From Enterobacter pseudoroggenkampii (GTDB lineage Bacteria; Pseudomonadota; Gammaproteobacteria; Enterobacterales; Enterobacteriaceae): a DNA stretch of 64,000 nucleotides. Below, piece by piece: positions 1 to 11,926 of the stretch. The translations under genes and the position numbers were made by a program. The notes beneath the pieces were generated by a model. The model was not told the DNA's origin, made no database searches, and was given only the letters and a program-made list of their open reading frames with translations. Numbering within the stretch: position 1 is the first letter of the stretch; each line of letters begins with the position of its first letter. The DNA lies in the NCBI RefSeq assembly GCF_026420145.1, contig NZ_JAPMLV010000001.1, positions 2,604,001 through 2,668,000 on the forward strand, given 5' to 3'.

Positions 1-46
1 GTAAAAGCGGCGGTCTTTCACTCACCCCGATAGCACGGCGCGTCAT
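1..46 (-). CDS. uraA: UraA uracil:H+ symporter, N-terminal fragment
   Basis: Only the first 15 codons lie in the window; the gene runs off the left edge on the minus strand. The translation MTRRAIGVSERPPLL is the start of E. coli UraA as I remember it. UraA is an inner-membrane nucleobase/cation symporter that imports uracil for conversion to UMP by Upp. It lies downstream of upp in the same direction, as in the E. coli upp-uraA operon, with a hairpin between the two genes. Identity of the fragment is secure because both the peptide and the neighbour match; nothing can be said about the rest of the protein. Confidence 0.9.
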   Translation of the reverse strand, partial: MTRRAIGVSERPPLL

Positions 47-87
47 AGTGTTTTCCTCTGAGTAGTATCGTTGTTGGTGTTTTATTC

Positions 88-116
88 AAAAAAAAGCCGA
101 CTATCAAAGTCGGCTT
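88..116 (-). terminator. Hairpin plus T-tract between upp and uraA
   Basis: A 7-bp stem, GCCGACT at 96-102 pairing with AGTCGGC at 108-114, with a 5-nt loop, is followed on the minus strand by eight T residues (A at 88-95). This has the form of a Rho-independent terminator. It sits just after upp and before uraA, so it may work as a partial terminator that lowers uraA expression relative to upp. Confidence 0.75.
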
Positions 117-132
117 ATTTATCGTTATTCGA

Positions 133-759
133 TTATTTCGTACCAAAGATCTTATCGCCGGCATCGCCGAGCCCCGGGATGATGTACCCGTGCTCGTTCA
201 GGCCCTGGTCGATAGAGGCGGTATACAGCTCAACGTCCGGGTGCGCTTTTTCCAGCGCCGCGATCCCTTCCGGTGCCGCAACCAGCACCAGCACTTTAAT
301 GCTGCTGCAGCCCGCTTTTTTCAGTAGGTCGATGGTGGCAATCATTGAACCGCCGGTTGCCAGCATCGGGTCAACCACCAGCGCCATACGCTCGTCGATG
401 TTGGACACCAGCTTCTGGAAGTAAGGAACCGGCTCGAGGGTTTCTTCGTTACGGTAGATCCCGACCACGCTGATGCGCGCGCTTGGCACGTGCTCCAGCA
501 CGCCTTCCATCATGCCGAGACCGGCACGCAGGATTGGCACAACGGTAATTTTCTTACCTTTGATCTGCTCAACCTGCACCGGGCCGTTCCAGCCTTCGAT
601 GGTGACTTTTTCCGTTTCCAGATCGGAGGTCGCTTCGTAGGTCAGCAGGCTGCCGACTTCAGAGGCCAGTTCGCGAAAACGCTTCGTGCTGATGTCATGC
701 TCACGCATCAGGCCCAACTTGTGTTTAACGAGTGGGTGTTTCACTTCCACAATCTTCAT
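133..759 (-). CDS. upp: Uracil phosphoribosyltransferase
   Basis: The 208-residue protein is nearly identical over its full length to E. coli Upp. It makes UMP from uracil and PRPP in the cytoplasm, the salvage step that follows UraA import. The PRPP-binding stretch [10 protein letters not shown] lies near residues 128-137, and the C-terminal uracil-binding region [12 protein letters not shown] is intact. The ATG at 759 is preceded by GGAGAAAGAGA, a clear ribosome binding site. The gene is first in an apparent upp-uraA operon. In E. coli purM lies directly upstream and divergent; here a beta-glucosidase gene is inserted between them. Confidence 0.97.
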   Translation of the reverse strand: MKIVEVKHPLVKHKLGLMREHDISTKRFRELASEVGSLLTYEATSDLETEKVTIEGWNGPVQVEQIKGKKITVVPILRAGLGMMEGVLEHVPSARISVVGIYRNEETLEPVPYFQKLVSNIDERMALVVDPMLATGGSMIATIDLLKKAGCSSIKVLVLVAAPEGIAALEKAHPDVELYTASIDQGLNEHGYIIPGLGDAGDKIFGTK

Positions 760-862
760 TCTCTTTCTCCTCTGAATGGCATCCGCAAAAAAATCGCGGG
801 ATTATACCGCTTTTTTCGGATTAGGCCATACCCATGTTGCTTGACAGGGATCAAGCAAAGAC

Positions 863-890
863 AAAAAAGCCGGAGGCTGAGTTCCGGCTT
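863..890 (-). terminator. Rho-independent terminator downstream of the GH1 gene
   Basis: AAGCCGGA (867-874) pairs with TCCGGCTT (883-890) around an 8-nt loop. On the minus strand the stem runs into six T residues (A at 863-868). It lies about 85 nt past the stop of the minus-strand glucosidase gene, separated from it by a REP-like element, and probably ends that transcript before upp. Confidence 0.75.
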
Positions 891-902
891 GGGTGCGGGT
901 TC

Positions 903-972
903 TGCCCGGTGGCGCTGCGCTTACGCGGGCCTACGTGTATTGTAGGTCGGGTAAGCGTTAGCGCCACCCGAC
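903..972. repeat. REP/BIME-type palindromic repeat
   Basis: Two inverted GC-rich units (CCCGGTGGCGCTGCGCTTAC ... GTAAGCGTTAGCGCCACCCG) face each other across a short centre holding GGCCTAC and GTAGGTC. This is the classic enterobacterial REP pair. It is placed between a stop codon and a terminator, the usual extragenic position. REP pairs often stabilise 3' mRNA ends or bind DNA gyrase or IHF. Confidence 0.8.
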
Positions 973-974
973 AA

Positions 975-2405
<1,431 letters not shown>

Positions 2406-2449
2406 TCACTTTCCCTCATTCTGCGTTATTTTCTGCAAAAACAATTACA

Positions 2450-2461
2450 GAAACCGGTTTC
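2450..2461. promoter_or_regulatory. GAAACCGGTTTC operator, proximal (AscG/GalR-LacI type)
   Basis: A perfect 12-bp palindrome 45 bp upstream of the glucosidase start. The sequence agrees with the TGAAACCGGTTTCA consensus known for AscG, the LacI-family repressor of beta-glucoside genes. No LacI-family gene is present in the window, so the repressor would act in trans. Confidence 0.7.
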
Positions 2462-2506
2462 AGTTGAATGATGTGCAAAGCCGTTTCGGGTTGCAAGGAG
2501 AATACC

Positions 2507-2518
2507 GAAACCGGTTTC
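2507..2518. promoter_or_regulatory. GAAACCGGTTTC operator, distal copy
   Basis: A second perfect copy of the same 12-bp palindrome, with its centre 57 bp from that of the proximal copy. Paired operators at such spacing suit a dimer-of-dimers repressor bridging the glucosidase promoter. It also lies 79 bp before the purM PurR site, so some influence on purM is possible but not shown. Confidence 0.7.
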
Positions 2519-2596
2519 ATTTTCGTGAACAGACGCAAGTTTGGGCGCACTGGCAGGCTGCGCGTAAAAAAAGATCCCTACGTCCAGAATAGGCTC

Positions 2597-2608
2597 GCAA
2601 ACGTTTGC
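2597..2608. promoter_or_regulatory. PurR operator of purMN
   Basis: GCAAACGTTTGC is the core of the PurR consensus (ACGCAAACGTTTGCGT) and a perfect palindrome, placed about 64 bp before the purM start. PurR with hypoxanthine or guanine represses purine biosynthesis genes, and purMN is a known member of that regulon in E. coli. Confidence 0.85.
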
Positions 2609-2668
2609 CTGGACTGTTAGAATTGCGCCGATTTTTCTTACTAGCTATGCAATCGCGTGGGGATTTAA

Positions 2669-4347
<1,679 letters not shown>

Positions 4348-4355
4348 TTTGTTAT

Positions 4356-4384
4356 GTCGGGTAGCGCAGCTGCGCTTACCCGAC
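4356..4384. repeat. REP-like hairpin after purN
   Basis: GTCGGGTA at 4356-4363 pairs with TACCCGAC at 4377-4384 around a GCGCAGCTGCGCT centre, the core of an enterobacterial REP unit. It lies 9 bp past the purN stop and may protect or end the purMN transcript. There is no T-tract directly after it. Confidence 0.65.
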
Positions 4385-4448
4385 CTGTTCATTGCATTAC
4401 CCGATATCCCCTTCTCCAACCTTCTAAAATCCCCAACAAAAAAAATAA

Positions 4449-4501
4449 CTGTCATACTTTTCTGGCACTGTTGGACATATCGTGGAAATGCTCGCCATAA
4501 T
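4449..4501 (+). promoter_or_regulatory. Possible ppk promoter with Pho-box-like half-sites
   Basis: CTGTCAT (4449) and CTGGCAC (4462) resemble PhoB half-sites, but their starts are 13 bp apart rather than the usual 11. They lie just upstream of TTGGAC (4471) and CATAAT (4496), which could serve as -35 and -10 with a long 19-bp spacer. PhoB control of ppk has been reported in E. coli. The match here is imperfect and should be read as a candidate only. Confidence 0.3.
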
Positions 4502-4554
4502 AAGGACGAGACGGATTTACCACGTCCTGTGATTGAACTGGAGTGTGAGCTGTA

Positions 4555-6615
4555 ATGGGTCAGGAAAAGTTATATATCGAGAAAGAGCTAAGCTGGTTAG
4601 CATTTAACGAACGTGTACTCCAGGAAGCGGCAGACAAAAGTAACCCGCTGATCGAGCGCATGCGTTTTTTGGGCATCTATTCCAACAACCTGGATGAGTT
4701 CTACAAGGTTCGCTTTGCCGAGCTGAAAAGACGCATCATCATCAGCGAAGAACAGGGCCTAAACTCGCACTCGCGGCACCTGCTGGGCAAAATCCAGTCC
4801 CGCGTGTTGAAAGCCGATCAGGAATTTGACGGCCTGTATAACGAACTGCTGCTGGAGATGGCGCGTAATCAAATCTTCCTGATTAACGAACGTCAGCTTT
4901 CCGTTAACCAACAAAACTGGCTGCGCCACTATTTTAAACAGTACCTGCGCCAGCACATTACCCCGATTCTCATCAACCGCGAAACCGATCTGGTGCAGTT
5001 CCTGAAAGATGACTACACCTATCTGGCTGTGGAAATTATTCGCGGTGAATCCATCCGCTACGCGCTGCTGGAGATCCCGTCCGACAAAGTGCCGCGCTTT
5101 GTGAACCTGCCGCCGGAAACCCCGCGCAGACGCAAGCCGATGATCCTGCTCGATAACATCCTGCGCTACTGTCTGGACGATATCTTCAAAGGCTTCTTCG
5201 ATTACGATGCGTTAAACGCCTACTCGATGAAGATGACCCGTGACGCCGAATATGACCTGGTGCACGAGATGGAAGCCAGCCTGATGGAGCTGATGTCGTC
5301 CAGCCTGAAACAGCGCCTGACGGCCGAGCCGGTACGCTTTGTCTATCAGCGCGATATGCCGGACGCCATGGTGGAAATGCTGCGCGAGAAACTGACCATT
5401 TCGCGCTATGACTCCATCGTACCGGGTGGTCGTTACCACAACTTTAAAGATTTTATTGGTTTCCCGAACGTCGGCAAAGCCAATCTGGTGAACAAGCCGC
5501 TGCCGCGCCTGCGCCATCTGTGGTTCGATAAATTCCGCAACGGATTCGACGCCATCCGCGAACGCGATGTCCTGCTCTACTATCCGTACCACACCTTCGA
5601 GCACGTGCTTGAGCTGCTGCGTCAGGCCTCGTTCGACCCGAGCGTGCTGGCGATCAAAATCAACATCTACCGCGTGGCAAAAGATTCCCGCATCATCGAC
5701 GCGATGATCCATGCGGCGCACAACGCCAAAAAAGTCACCGTGGTGGTTGAGCTGCAGGCGCGCTTCGACGAAGAGGCGAACATTCACTGGGCGCGTCGTC
5801 TGACGGAAGCCGGTGTGCACGTCATCTTCTCTGCGCCAGGGCTAAAAATTCACGCCAAGCTGTTCCTCATCTCCCGTAAAGAGGGCGACGAGGTGGTGCG
5901 TTATGCCCACATCGGTACCGGGAACTTTAACGAGAAAACGGCGCGAATCTATACCGACTACTCGCTGCTGACTGCCGATGCCCGCATCACTAACGAAGTG
6001 CGCCGGGTCTTTAACTTTATTGAGAACCCGTACCGTCCGGTGAACTTTGACTATCTGCTGGTCTCGCCGCAGAACTCGCGCCGTCTGCTGTACGATATGA
6101 TCGATAAAGAGATCGCCAATGCCCAGAAAGGGCTGTCGTCCGGCATCACGCTGAAGCTTAACAACCTGGTTGATAAAGGGCTGGTGGACAGGCTGTACGC
6201 GGCGTCCAGCTCCGGCGTGCCGGTTAATCTGCTGATCCGAGGTATGTGCTCGCTGATCCCGGAACTGGAAGGCATCAGCGACAATATTCGCGTGATCAGC
6301 ATTGTTGACCGCTACCTGGAACACGATCGCGTCTATATTTTCGATAATGCGGGTGATAAACAGGTCTATCTCTCATCGGCAGACTGGATGACGCGCAATA
6401 TTGACTACCGAATTGAAGTCGCGGCACCGCTGCTGGATCCGCGCCTGAAGCAGCAGATCCTCGACATCATCGAGATTCTGTTCAGCGATACCGTGAAAGC
6501 ACGCTATATCGACAAAGAACTCAGTAACCGCTATGTACCGCGCGGCAACCGCCGCAAAGTGCGGTCGCAACTGGCGATTTACGACTATATCAAATCACTC
6601 GAGCAACCCGATTAA
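4555..6615 (+). CDS. ppk: Polyphosphate kinase 1
   Basis: A 686-residue protein, very close to E. coli Ppk (688). It polymerises the gamma phosphate of ATP into inorganic polyphosphate at the membrane, through a phosphohistidine. The PLD-like catalytic domains are complete. The histidine of KIHAKLF (about residue 433) corresponds to the autophosphorylated His435 of E. coli, and that of LEHDRVY (about 590) to His592. Two residues are missing in the segment WFDKFRNG, where E. coli has WFDKAQFRNG. The start follows GGAG in a normal position. ppx begins three bases after the stop, so the two form one operon. Confidence 0.97.
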   Translation: MGQEKLYIEKELSWLAFNERVLQEAADKSNPLIERMRFLGIYSNNLDEFYKVRFAELKRRIIISEEQGLNSHSRHLLGKIQSRVLKADQEFDGLYNELLLEMARNQIFLINERQLSVNQQNWLRHYFKQYLRQHITPILINRETDLVQFLKDDYTYLAVEIIRGESIRYALLEIPSDKVPRFVNLPPETPRRRKPMILLDNILRYCLDDIFKGFFDYDALNAYSMKMTRDAEYDLVHEMEASLMELMSSSLKQRLTAEPVRFVYQRDMPDAMVEMLREKLTISRYDSIVPGGRYHNFKDFIGFPNVGKANLVNKPLPRLRHLWFDKFRNGFDAIRERDVLLYYPYHTFEHVLELLRQASFDPSVLAIKINIYRVAKDSRIIDAMIHAAHNAKKVTVVVELQARFDEEANIHWARRLTEAGVHVIFSAPGLKIHAKLFLISRKEGDEVVRYAHIGTGNFNEKTARIYTDYSLLTADARITNEVRRVFNFIENPYRPVNFDYLLVSPQNSRRLLYDMIDKEIANAQKGLSSGITLKLNNLVDKGLVDRLYAASSSGVPVNLLIRGMCSLIPELEGISDNIRVISIVDRYLEHDRVYIFDNAGDKQVYLSSADWMTRNIDYRIEVAAPLLDPRLKQQILDIIEILFSDTVKARYIDKELSNRYVPRGNRRKVRSQLAIYDYIKSLEQPD

Positions 6616-6618
6616 CCT

Positions 6619-8157
6619 ATGCCGATAAATGATAAGACCCCACGCCCGCAGGAATTCGCCGCGGTCGATCTTGGCTCTAACAGTTTCCACATGGTCATCG
6701 CCCGTGAGGTGGATGGCGCACTGCAGATCATCGGTCGTCTGAAGCAGCGGGTACACCTGGCGGATGGCCTTGATGAACGCAGCATGCTCAGCGAAGAGGC
6801 AATGGAGCGTGGGTTAAACTGCCTGTCGCTGTTTGCTGAACGCCTGCAGGGCTTCTCGCCCTCCAGCGTGTGCATCGTGGGCACCCACACCCTGCGCCAG
6901 GCGCTGAACGCGCCGGAGTTTCTCAAACGGGCCGAAAAAGTGATCCCCTACCCGATTGAGATCATCTCCGGCAACGAGGAAGCGCGTCTGATTTTCATGG
7001 GCGTTGAGCACACCCAGCCGGAAAAAGGGCGCAAGCTGGTTATCGATATCGGCGGCGGCTCAACGGAGCTGGTGATCGGCGAAGACTTTGAGCCACGCCT
7101 GGTGGAAAGCCGCCGTATGGGCTGCGTCAGCTTCGCGCAGATGTATTTCCCGGGCGGCACCATCACCCGCGAGAACTTCCAGCGTGCGCGTATGGCGGCC
7201 GTCCAGAAACTGGAAAACCTGGCCTGGCAGTACCGAATTCAGGGCTGGAACGTGGCGCTGGGCGCGTCAGGCACCATCAAAGCGGCGCATGAAGTGCTGC
7301 TGGCGATGGGTGAAAAAGACGGGTTTATCACGCCTGAACGCCTGACATTGCTGACAGAAGAAGTGCTGAAGCATAAAAGCTTCGACGCCCTGAGCCTGCC
7401 GGGTCTTTCCGACGAGCGTAAGGCGGTCTTCGTGCCGGGGCTGGCCATCCTCTGCGGCGTGTTTGATGCCCTCGCCATTAAAGAGCTGCGCCTTTCCGAC
7501 GGCGCGCTGCGCGAAGGCGTGCTGTACGAAATGGAAGGCCGCTTCCGCCATCAGGATATTCGCAGCCGCACCGCGCAAAGCCTGGCTAACCAGTACAACA
7601 TCGACCGCGAGCAGGCGAAGCGCGTGCTGGACACCACGGTGCAGATGTACGAGCAGTGGGAAGAGCAGAATCCGAAGCTCGCGCACCCGCAGCTTGCCGC
7701 GCTGTTAAAATGGGCCGCGATGCTCCATGAGGTGGGGCTGAACATCAACCATAGCGGGATGCACCGTCATTCGGCCTACATTCTGCAAAACAGCGATCTG
7801 CCCGGCTTCAACCAGGAGCAGCAAACCATGATGGCGACCCTGGTGCGTTATCACCGCAAAGCCATCAAGCTCGACGATCTGCCGCGCTTCACGCTGTTTA
7901 AGAAGAAGCAGTTCCTGCCGCTTATTCAGCTGCTGCGCCTGGGCGTGCTGCTCAATAACCAGCGCCAGGCCACCACCACGCCGCCCACGCTGAAGCTTAA
8001 AACTGACGATCATCACTGGACGCTGAGCTTCCCGCACGACTGGTTCAGCCAGAACGCGCTGGTCCTGCTGGACCTGGAAAAAGAGCAGCAGTACTGGGAA
8101 GCGGTCACCGGCTGGCTGCTCAAAATTGAAGAAGAGAGCGCCGACGTCGCCGCGTAA
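6619..8157 (+). CDS. ppx: Exopolyphosphatase
   Basis: A 512-residue Ppx/GppA phosphatase, one residue shorter than E. coli Ppx. It removes terminal phosphates from long polyphosphate chains and so opposes Ppk. The N-terminal ASKHA-fold phosphate-binding motif [11 protein letters not shown] starts near residue 17, and the second motif [12 protein letters not shown] near residue 142. The C-terminal HD-like region includes [19 protein letters not shown]. With only three bases between ppk and ppx and no clear separate ribosome binding site, translation is probably coupled. Its end converges with pdeF, leaving only 4 bp between the stops. Confidence 0.96.
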   Translation: MPINDKTPRPQEFAAVDLGSNSFHMVIAREVDGALQIIGRLKQRVHLADGLDERSMLSEEAMERGLNCLSLFAERLQGFSPSSVCIVGTHTLRQALNAPEFLKRAEKVIPYPIEIISGNEEARLIFMGVEHTQPEKGRKLVIDIGGGSTELVIGEDFEPRLVESRRMGCVSFAQMYFPGGTITRENFQRARMAAVQKLENLAWQYRIQGWNVALGASGTIKAAHEVLLAMGEKDGFITPERLTLLTEEVLKHKSFDALSLPGLSDERKAVFVPGLAILCGVFDALAIKELRLSDGALREGVLYEMEGRFRHQDIRSRTAQSLANQYNIDREQAKRVLDTTVQMYEQWEEQNPKLAHPQLAALLKWAAMLHEVGLNINHSGMHRHSAYILQNSDLPGFNQEQQTMMATLVRYHRKAIKLDDLPRFTLFKKKQFLPLIQLLRLGVLLNNQRQATTTPPTLKLKTDDHHWTLSFPHDWFSQNALVLLDLEKEQQYWEAVTGWLLKIEEESADVAA

Positions 8158-8161
8158 CGGC

Positions 8162-10402
8162 TCAGGCGTCCGCGCAGGACGTCTCAGCTTCCAGCAGTGA
8201 CTCAAGCGGTGCCGGCCTGCCAATCAGATAGCCCTGCACATAATCGATACCTAGCGCGTGAACCGCGCTACGTATCTCTTCCGTCTCGACATACTCAGCC
8301 ACCACCAGCATCTTCTTCATGCGCGCCAGATGGCAGATAGACGCTACGATCTGATAATCCAGGCTGTTATTGACGATATTGCGGATAAAGCTGCCGTCAA
8401 TCTTGAGAATGTCGGCATCCACGCTTTTCAGCCGCGCATAGCTCGCATACCCGGTACCAAAATCATCAATCGCAATGCGTACCCCCATTTTCTGCAACTG
8501 CTGGAGGATGTGTAGCGCCTGCTCCCCGCTGCCGAAGGTGCTGCACTCCGTCACTTCAAAAATCAGCTGCCACGGCTCAATGGCGTATTTCGCCAGCAGG
8601 CGACTTACCTCAAGCGGGAACTGTACCCGACACACGGTCGACGGGGCCAGATTAATGGCAAAGCGCTGACCGGGAAGTGTTTCGCGATGCGCTGCAAGGA
8701 AGCGCAGGGTATGCTCCAGCACCCACAAATCCACCCGCGAGGAGAGACCAAACTCCTGCGCGACGGGCAGGAATTGGTCGGGGGAGATCAATAGCCCGTT
8801 GATATCCGGCATCCGCAGCAGAACTTCGTGATAGCGATCGCCACGCAGGCCGCGAACGGGTTGAACCAGCAGGGCGAATTCGTCGTTATCGAGTGCCTTT
8901 TGCAGGCGGCTCATCATCGCGACTTTATCCTTCAGGCTGCGCTGCAAATGGATGGCCCCACGCTGCTGAAGATTTTCCGGATGGTTGGAGGAGAGCGACA
9001 GATCGGCAACCACGCCCAGTTCGCCCAGCACCAGATAAAGATGGTTAACCGGGGACCGGACATAGCAATAGCTCACGCCCACCTGCGGCTGCAGCGGCAT
9101 CCCGTCCCAGACAAAGCGAAACTGTTTGATATGCTCGTCCAGGGCTTCAATCCGCTGCTGGTGTGATTCCGCATTGAGCCGTACCGCCATGTCATACCCG
9201 GTGAGGTGATACACCTGCTCATTGGGCTGGAGCGTGCCATTCACCCACTGCGCCAGCTGCTGTTTGTACTGAATGCGCAGCAACACGCCATAATTTCGGC
9301 CCAGAATTTCCAGCTCCGGAATGCGCAGCAGGCAGAGCGCCGACCACGGGTTTTTCGCCAGTTCGCGCGACAGCGCCCGCAGGTTAGGCATATGGACGAC
9401 CGGGTCGAGTAGCGCCAGCCTGCGGGAGCGTTTGTTCACCGCGCGCTGCCGGGTCGCCAGCATCGACATATAAATCACCACAAACGAGAAGACCAGGTAA
9501 CTGGAAGAGGTGATCGCCAGCTGAATGTCATACCCCTGGTTCACCGGGATATAGTGGTAAAAATAGTGAATAGACACCAGCAGCACCGGTATCCAGATCA
9601 GCGACACCAGCTTATAGCCAAAACGCATCGCGCCCCAGAGCATCACCGGCATCAGCAGCGACAGGGTGTAGTTAGTGGTAAAAATGGAGCTGTTTTCATT
9701 CATCGGGAGCAGCAGCAGCGAAAGCAGCCCGCCAAGCGCGATTGCCCACACCAGAAACTCAACGATCGTCACCTTTTTGTCTATCTGGGAACGGACCTGC
9801 GAGATAAGGCTTTTAAGATAGCGCGGATGACGAATCAGGCGGATCAGCAGATAGCTCAGCGGCACGCCCGTCAGTCCGCTGACCAGCAGCGCCTGGTAGT
9901 TGATGAGCGTGCGAATATTAAGAGGGTTTAATCCCGCCAGGCTCTGGCGGCTCTCATACACGCCTAAATACACCGCAAACTGAAACAGCAACAGAAACAG
10001 CGTCGCGGGGCAGAAGGCCTGCCAGAAGATGCGCTGCGCCATCAGCCGGATGTCGCCGTACGCGGTCATATTCCGTCTGGGCGCAAACACCCGGTAGCCG
10101 CCCCAGCTGAGCACTAAAGGGACGATAAAATGGAGCACGCCGGCGACGGTTTCAAACATCCCGACCGAGGGGTAATAGCGGATAAACAGCGACAATACGA
10201 TCCCGGGCAGCGCTTCCAGGCCAAAGAACATCATCAGCGAAAGCAAAAATGAGAGGGGTAAATAATAGAGTGCCACAATGCCGTCGCCCAGCTGCGTGAG
10301 CGTATTCGCAATGCTCAGCACGGGAAGTAAAACCACCGGTAAAATAAGCGGCAATGCCCACCAGCGGTTTTCATTTTTTTTCAGGAAAGCGAGAATGTTC
10401 AT
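8162..10402 (-). CDS. pdeF: Cyclic-di-GMP phosphodiesterase PdeF (YfgF): MASE1, degenerate GGDEF, EAL
   Basis: 746 residues, the same architecture and place (next to ppx) as E. coli PdeF/YfgF (747). An N-terminal MASE1 sensor of several membrane spans covers about residues 1-320. A GGDEF-fold domain follows in which the active-site motif is replaced by TGYDM, so cyclase activity is not expected. The C-terminal EAL domain keeps EVLLR in place of EALLR, FEVTE, DDFGTGY and KIDGSFI, the metal- and substrate-binding motifs, which argues for a working phosphodiesterase. The E. coli gene is induced without oxygen through FNR, and an FNR-like site lies 134 bp upstream here. Confidence 0.93.
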   Translation of the reverse strand: MNILAFLKKNENRWWALPLILPVVLLPVLSIANTLTQLGDGIVALYYLPLSFLLSLMMFFGLEALPGIVLSLFIRYYPSVGMFETVAGVLHFIVPLVLSWGGYRVFAPRRNMTAYGDIRLMAQRIFWQAFCPATLFLLLFQFAVYLGVYESRQSLAGLNPLNIRTLINYQALLVSGLTGVPLSYLLIRLIRHPRYLKSLISQVRSQIDKKVTIVEFLVWAIALGGLLSLLLLPMNENSSIFTTNYTLSLLMPVMLWGAMRFGYKLVSLIWIPVLLVSIHYFYHYIPVNQGYDIQLAITSSSYLVFSFVVIYMSMLATRQRAVNKRSRRLALLDPVVHMPNLRALSRELAKNPWSALCLLRIPELEILGRNYGVLLRIQYKQQLAQWVNGTLQPNEQVYHLTGYDMAVRLNAESHQQRIEALDEHIKQFRFVWDGMPLQPQVGVSYCYVRSPVNHLYLVLGELGVVADLSLSSNHPENLQQRGAIHLQRSLKDKVAMMSRLQKALDNDEFALLVQPVRGLRGDRYHEVLLRMPDINGLLISPDQFLPVAQEFGLSSRVDLWVLEHTLRFLAAHRETLPGQRFAINLAPSTVCRVQFPLEVSRLLAKYAIEPWQLIFEVTECSTFGSGEQALHILQQLQKMGVRIAIDDFGTGYASYARLKSVDADILKIDGSFIRNIVNNSLDYQIVASICHLARMKKMLVVAEYVETEEIRSAVHALGIDYVQGYLIGRPAPLESLLEAETSCADA

Positions 10403-10470
10403 AGATGCCCGGTTAAACCCCTATCGCTCCAGAGGGAAATAAAGACAGGCATCCGACCTGACGTACGTCC

Positions 10471-10491
10471 CGCCCGGCAGCGTGCCGGGCG
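10471..10491. repeat. GC-rich hairpin in the pdeF leader
   Basis: CGCCCGGCA (10471-10479) pairs perfectly with TGCCGGGCG (10483-10491) around GCG. The element resembles half of a REP. It falls between the pdeF start and its FNR-like site, so it would be transcribed into the pdeF 5' leader. No T-tract follows. Confidence 0.55.
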
Positions 10492-10535
10492 AACAGTGTG
10501 GAGGAAGGATTTTAAATATCAGGGCCAGGAATCCG

Positions 10536-10549
10536 TTGACATAAATCAA
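10536..10549. promoter_or_regulatory. FNR-like box upstream of pdeF
   Basis: TTGACATAAATCAA matches the FNR consensus TTGAT-N4-ATCAA at nine of ten defined bases. It lies in the pdeF promoter region. The E. coli orthologue yfgF is reported to be an FNR-dependent, anaerobically induced gene, which supports a real site. Confidence 0.6.
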
Positions 10550-10753
10550 ACTACTTTACGCAAATAACGTTTTGCGACGTTTTTCTACAATTATTTTCTT
10601 CATATTATCAATATGGTAAATGTATTAATTAATCTCAATAACATTAATTAATGTAAACATTGACGGTTATTTACACATCACAGAATTGACCCCATCTTCC
10701 CGCTGTGCCTTAATATCCTTATCGCCCAAAAGGGCTTACCCAGGAAAAACAGA

Positions 10754-10942
10754 GTGAGTCAGGTCACGCGTATGCGCAAACGACATCGATTTAACACCCG
10801 AATGACCCGCATCATACTGCTCATCAGCTTCCTGTTTTTCTTTGGCCGCTTCGTTTACTCTTCGATTGGCGCCTGGTACCACCATCAGGATAAAACCCAG
10901 TCGCAGCAGTCCAGCCTGACCGTCGACACAGCTGACCGCTAA
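10754..10942 (+). CDS. yfgG: Small membrane protein YfgG
   Basis: A 62-residue protein close to E. coli YfgG in sequence and position. It has a basic N-terminus rich in R and K, one hydrophobic span near residues 19-37 (IILLISFLFFFGRFVYSSI), and a polar C-terminal tail, so it is likely a single-pass inner-membrane protein. The start is GTG. Its biochemical role is not known to me. Its stop overlaps that of the convergent LysR gene by four bases. It marks the last backbone gene before the accessory block. Confidence 0.88.
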   Translation: MSQVTRMRKRHRFNTRMTRIILLISFLFFFGRFVYSSIGAWYHHQDKTQSQQSSLTVDTADR

Positions 10943-11829
10943 ACCGCCGAAGGCTGTTGCACGAGCCGAATAAGGGCCGCGATCCCTTTGCTGAGGATTT
11001 TATCCTGCCGCATGACCACCGCCAGCTGCCGCTGCAGCATGGGCATCAGCGACATCACGCATAGCCCTTCGCGATCGACCTCCTGTTCCACCGCCATGCG
11101 CGGCACGATGCTGTAGCCCAGCCCTGCGCGAACCATGCGTTTGATCGCCTCGATGCTGCCAAGCTGCATCACCGGCGCGATTGCTAATCCACTGGCTGCA
11201 AACCAGCCGTCGATCAGCGCCCGGGTCCCGCTGCCTGATTCAAAGGCAATCAGCGGATGAGCGTGCAGCGCCTCCGGCGTGAAATCCCGGAAAACATCCT
11301 GCTGCTCCCGCGAGGCGATAAACACAAACTCTTCGTCCATCACCGGCATAACGTCCAGCGCTCTGCCGCTCACCGGCAGCGTGACCAGACCCACATCGAG
11401 ACGGTTCTCTTCGATGGCCCTGACGATGTCGAGGGTGTTGCCCGTTGTCACCCCCACGCTCAGGAGCGGATAGTCGCGGCGCAGCTGCTCCAGCAGGGGC
11501 GGGAGAAGATGGATGCAGGCCGTTGCCCCCGTGCCAAGCGTAATGGTGCCGCTCACGTCGTGACTGAACGCACTCACGGACCGGATGGCGTCATCCACCG
11601 CCTGCTGAATACGCTCCCCATGCGTCAGCAAAGCCTGCCCGGCAGCCGTCGCCTTAATCCCCCGCCCGGTACGCTCTACCAGCCGCGTTTGCAGAAACTG
11701 CTCCAGCTGGCGTATTTGCAGGCTGACGGCGGGCTGTGAAATGCCCAGCACGTCCGCTGCCGCTGAAAAGCTGCCGCGCTGGATCACCAGACGGAAGGTG
11801 GCGAGATAGCCCAGATTAAGCGTCGTCAT
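10939..11829 (-). CDS. LysR-family transcriptional regulator
   Basis: A 296-residue LysR-type regulator. The N-terminal winged helix-turn-helix (about residues 4-63) contains GSFSAAADVLGISQPAVSLQ, a textbook LysR recognition helix region. The rest forms the effector-binding domain of periplasmic-binding-protein fold (about 90-290). It is divergent from an MFS transporter gene across 97 bp that hold a T-N11-A type palindrome, so it probably controls that transporter and itself. The ligand cannot be predicted. Confidence 0.9.
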   Translation of the reverse strand: MTTLNLGYLATFRLVIQRGSFSAAADVLGISQPAVSLQIRQLEQFLQTRLVERTGRGIKATAAGQALLTHGERIQQAVDDAIRSVSAFSHDVSGTITLGTGATACIHLLPPLLEQLRRDYPLLSVGVTTGNTLDIVRAIEENRLDVGLVTLPVSGRALDVMPVMDEEFVFIASREQQDVFRDFTPEALHAHPLIAFESGSGTRALIDGWFAASGLAIAPVMQLGSIEAIKRMVRAGLGYSIVPRMAVEQEVDREGLCVMSLMPMLQRQLAVVMRQDKILSKGIAALIRLVQQPSAV

Positions 11830-11840
11830 TCAAAGTTTCT

Positions 11841-11857
11841 CTTATACCGCGCATAAG
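11841..11857. promoter_or_regulatory. LysR box between the divergent regulator and MFS gene
   Basis: CTTAT-N7-ATAAG is a perfect interrupted palindrome of the T-N11-A form bound by LysR-type regulators. It is 12 bp from the regulator start and 70 bp from the MFS start, consistent with autoregulation and control of the transporter. Confidence 0.6.
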
Positions 11858-11926
11858 GTTACGGCCCTGCCAGCACAATACCGCGCCCGTTATGCTCAGG
11901 ACAACTGCATAGCGGAATGAAAAATA

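Larger units (their letters stand above)
10403..10753. other. Divergent intergenic region between pdeF and yfgG (351 bp)
   Basis: No convincing gene is present. The pdeF side carries the hairpin at 10471-10491 and the FNR-like site at 10536-10549. The centre (about 10550-10680) is strongly AT-rich, with repeated ATTAATTAAT-type tracts that could bind H-NS or IHF. The yfgG side should hold its promoter. Confidence 0.6.
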
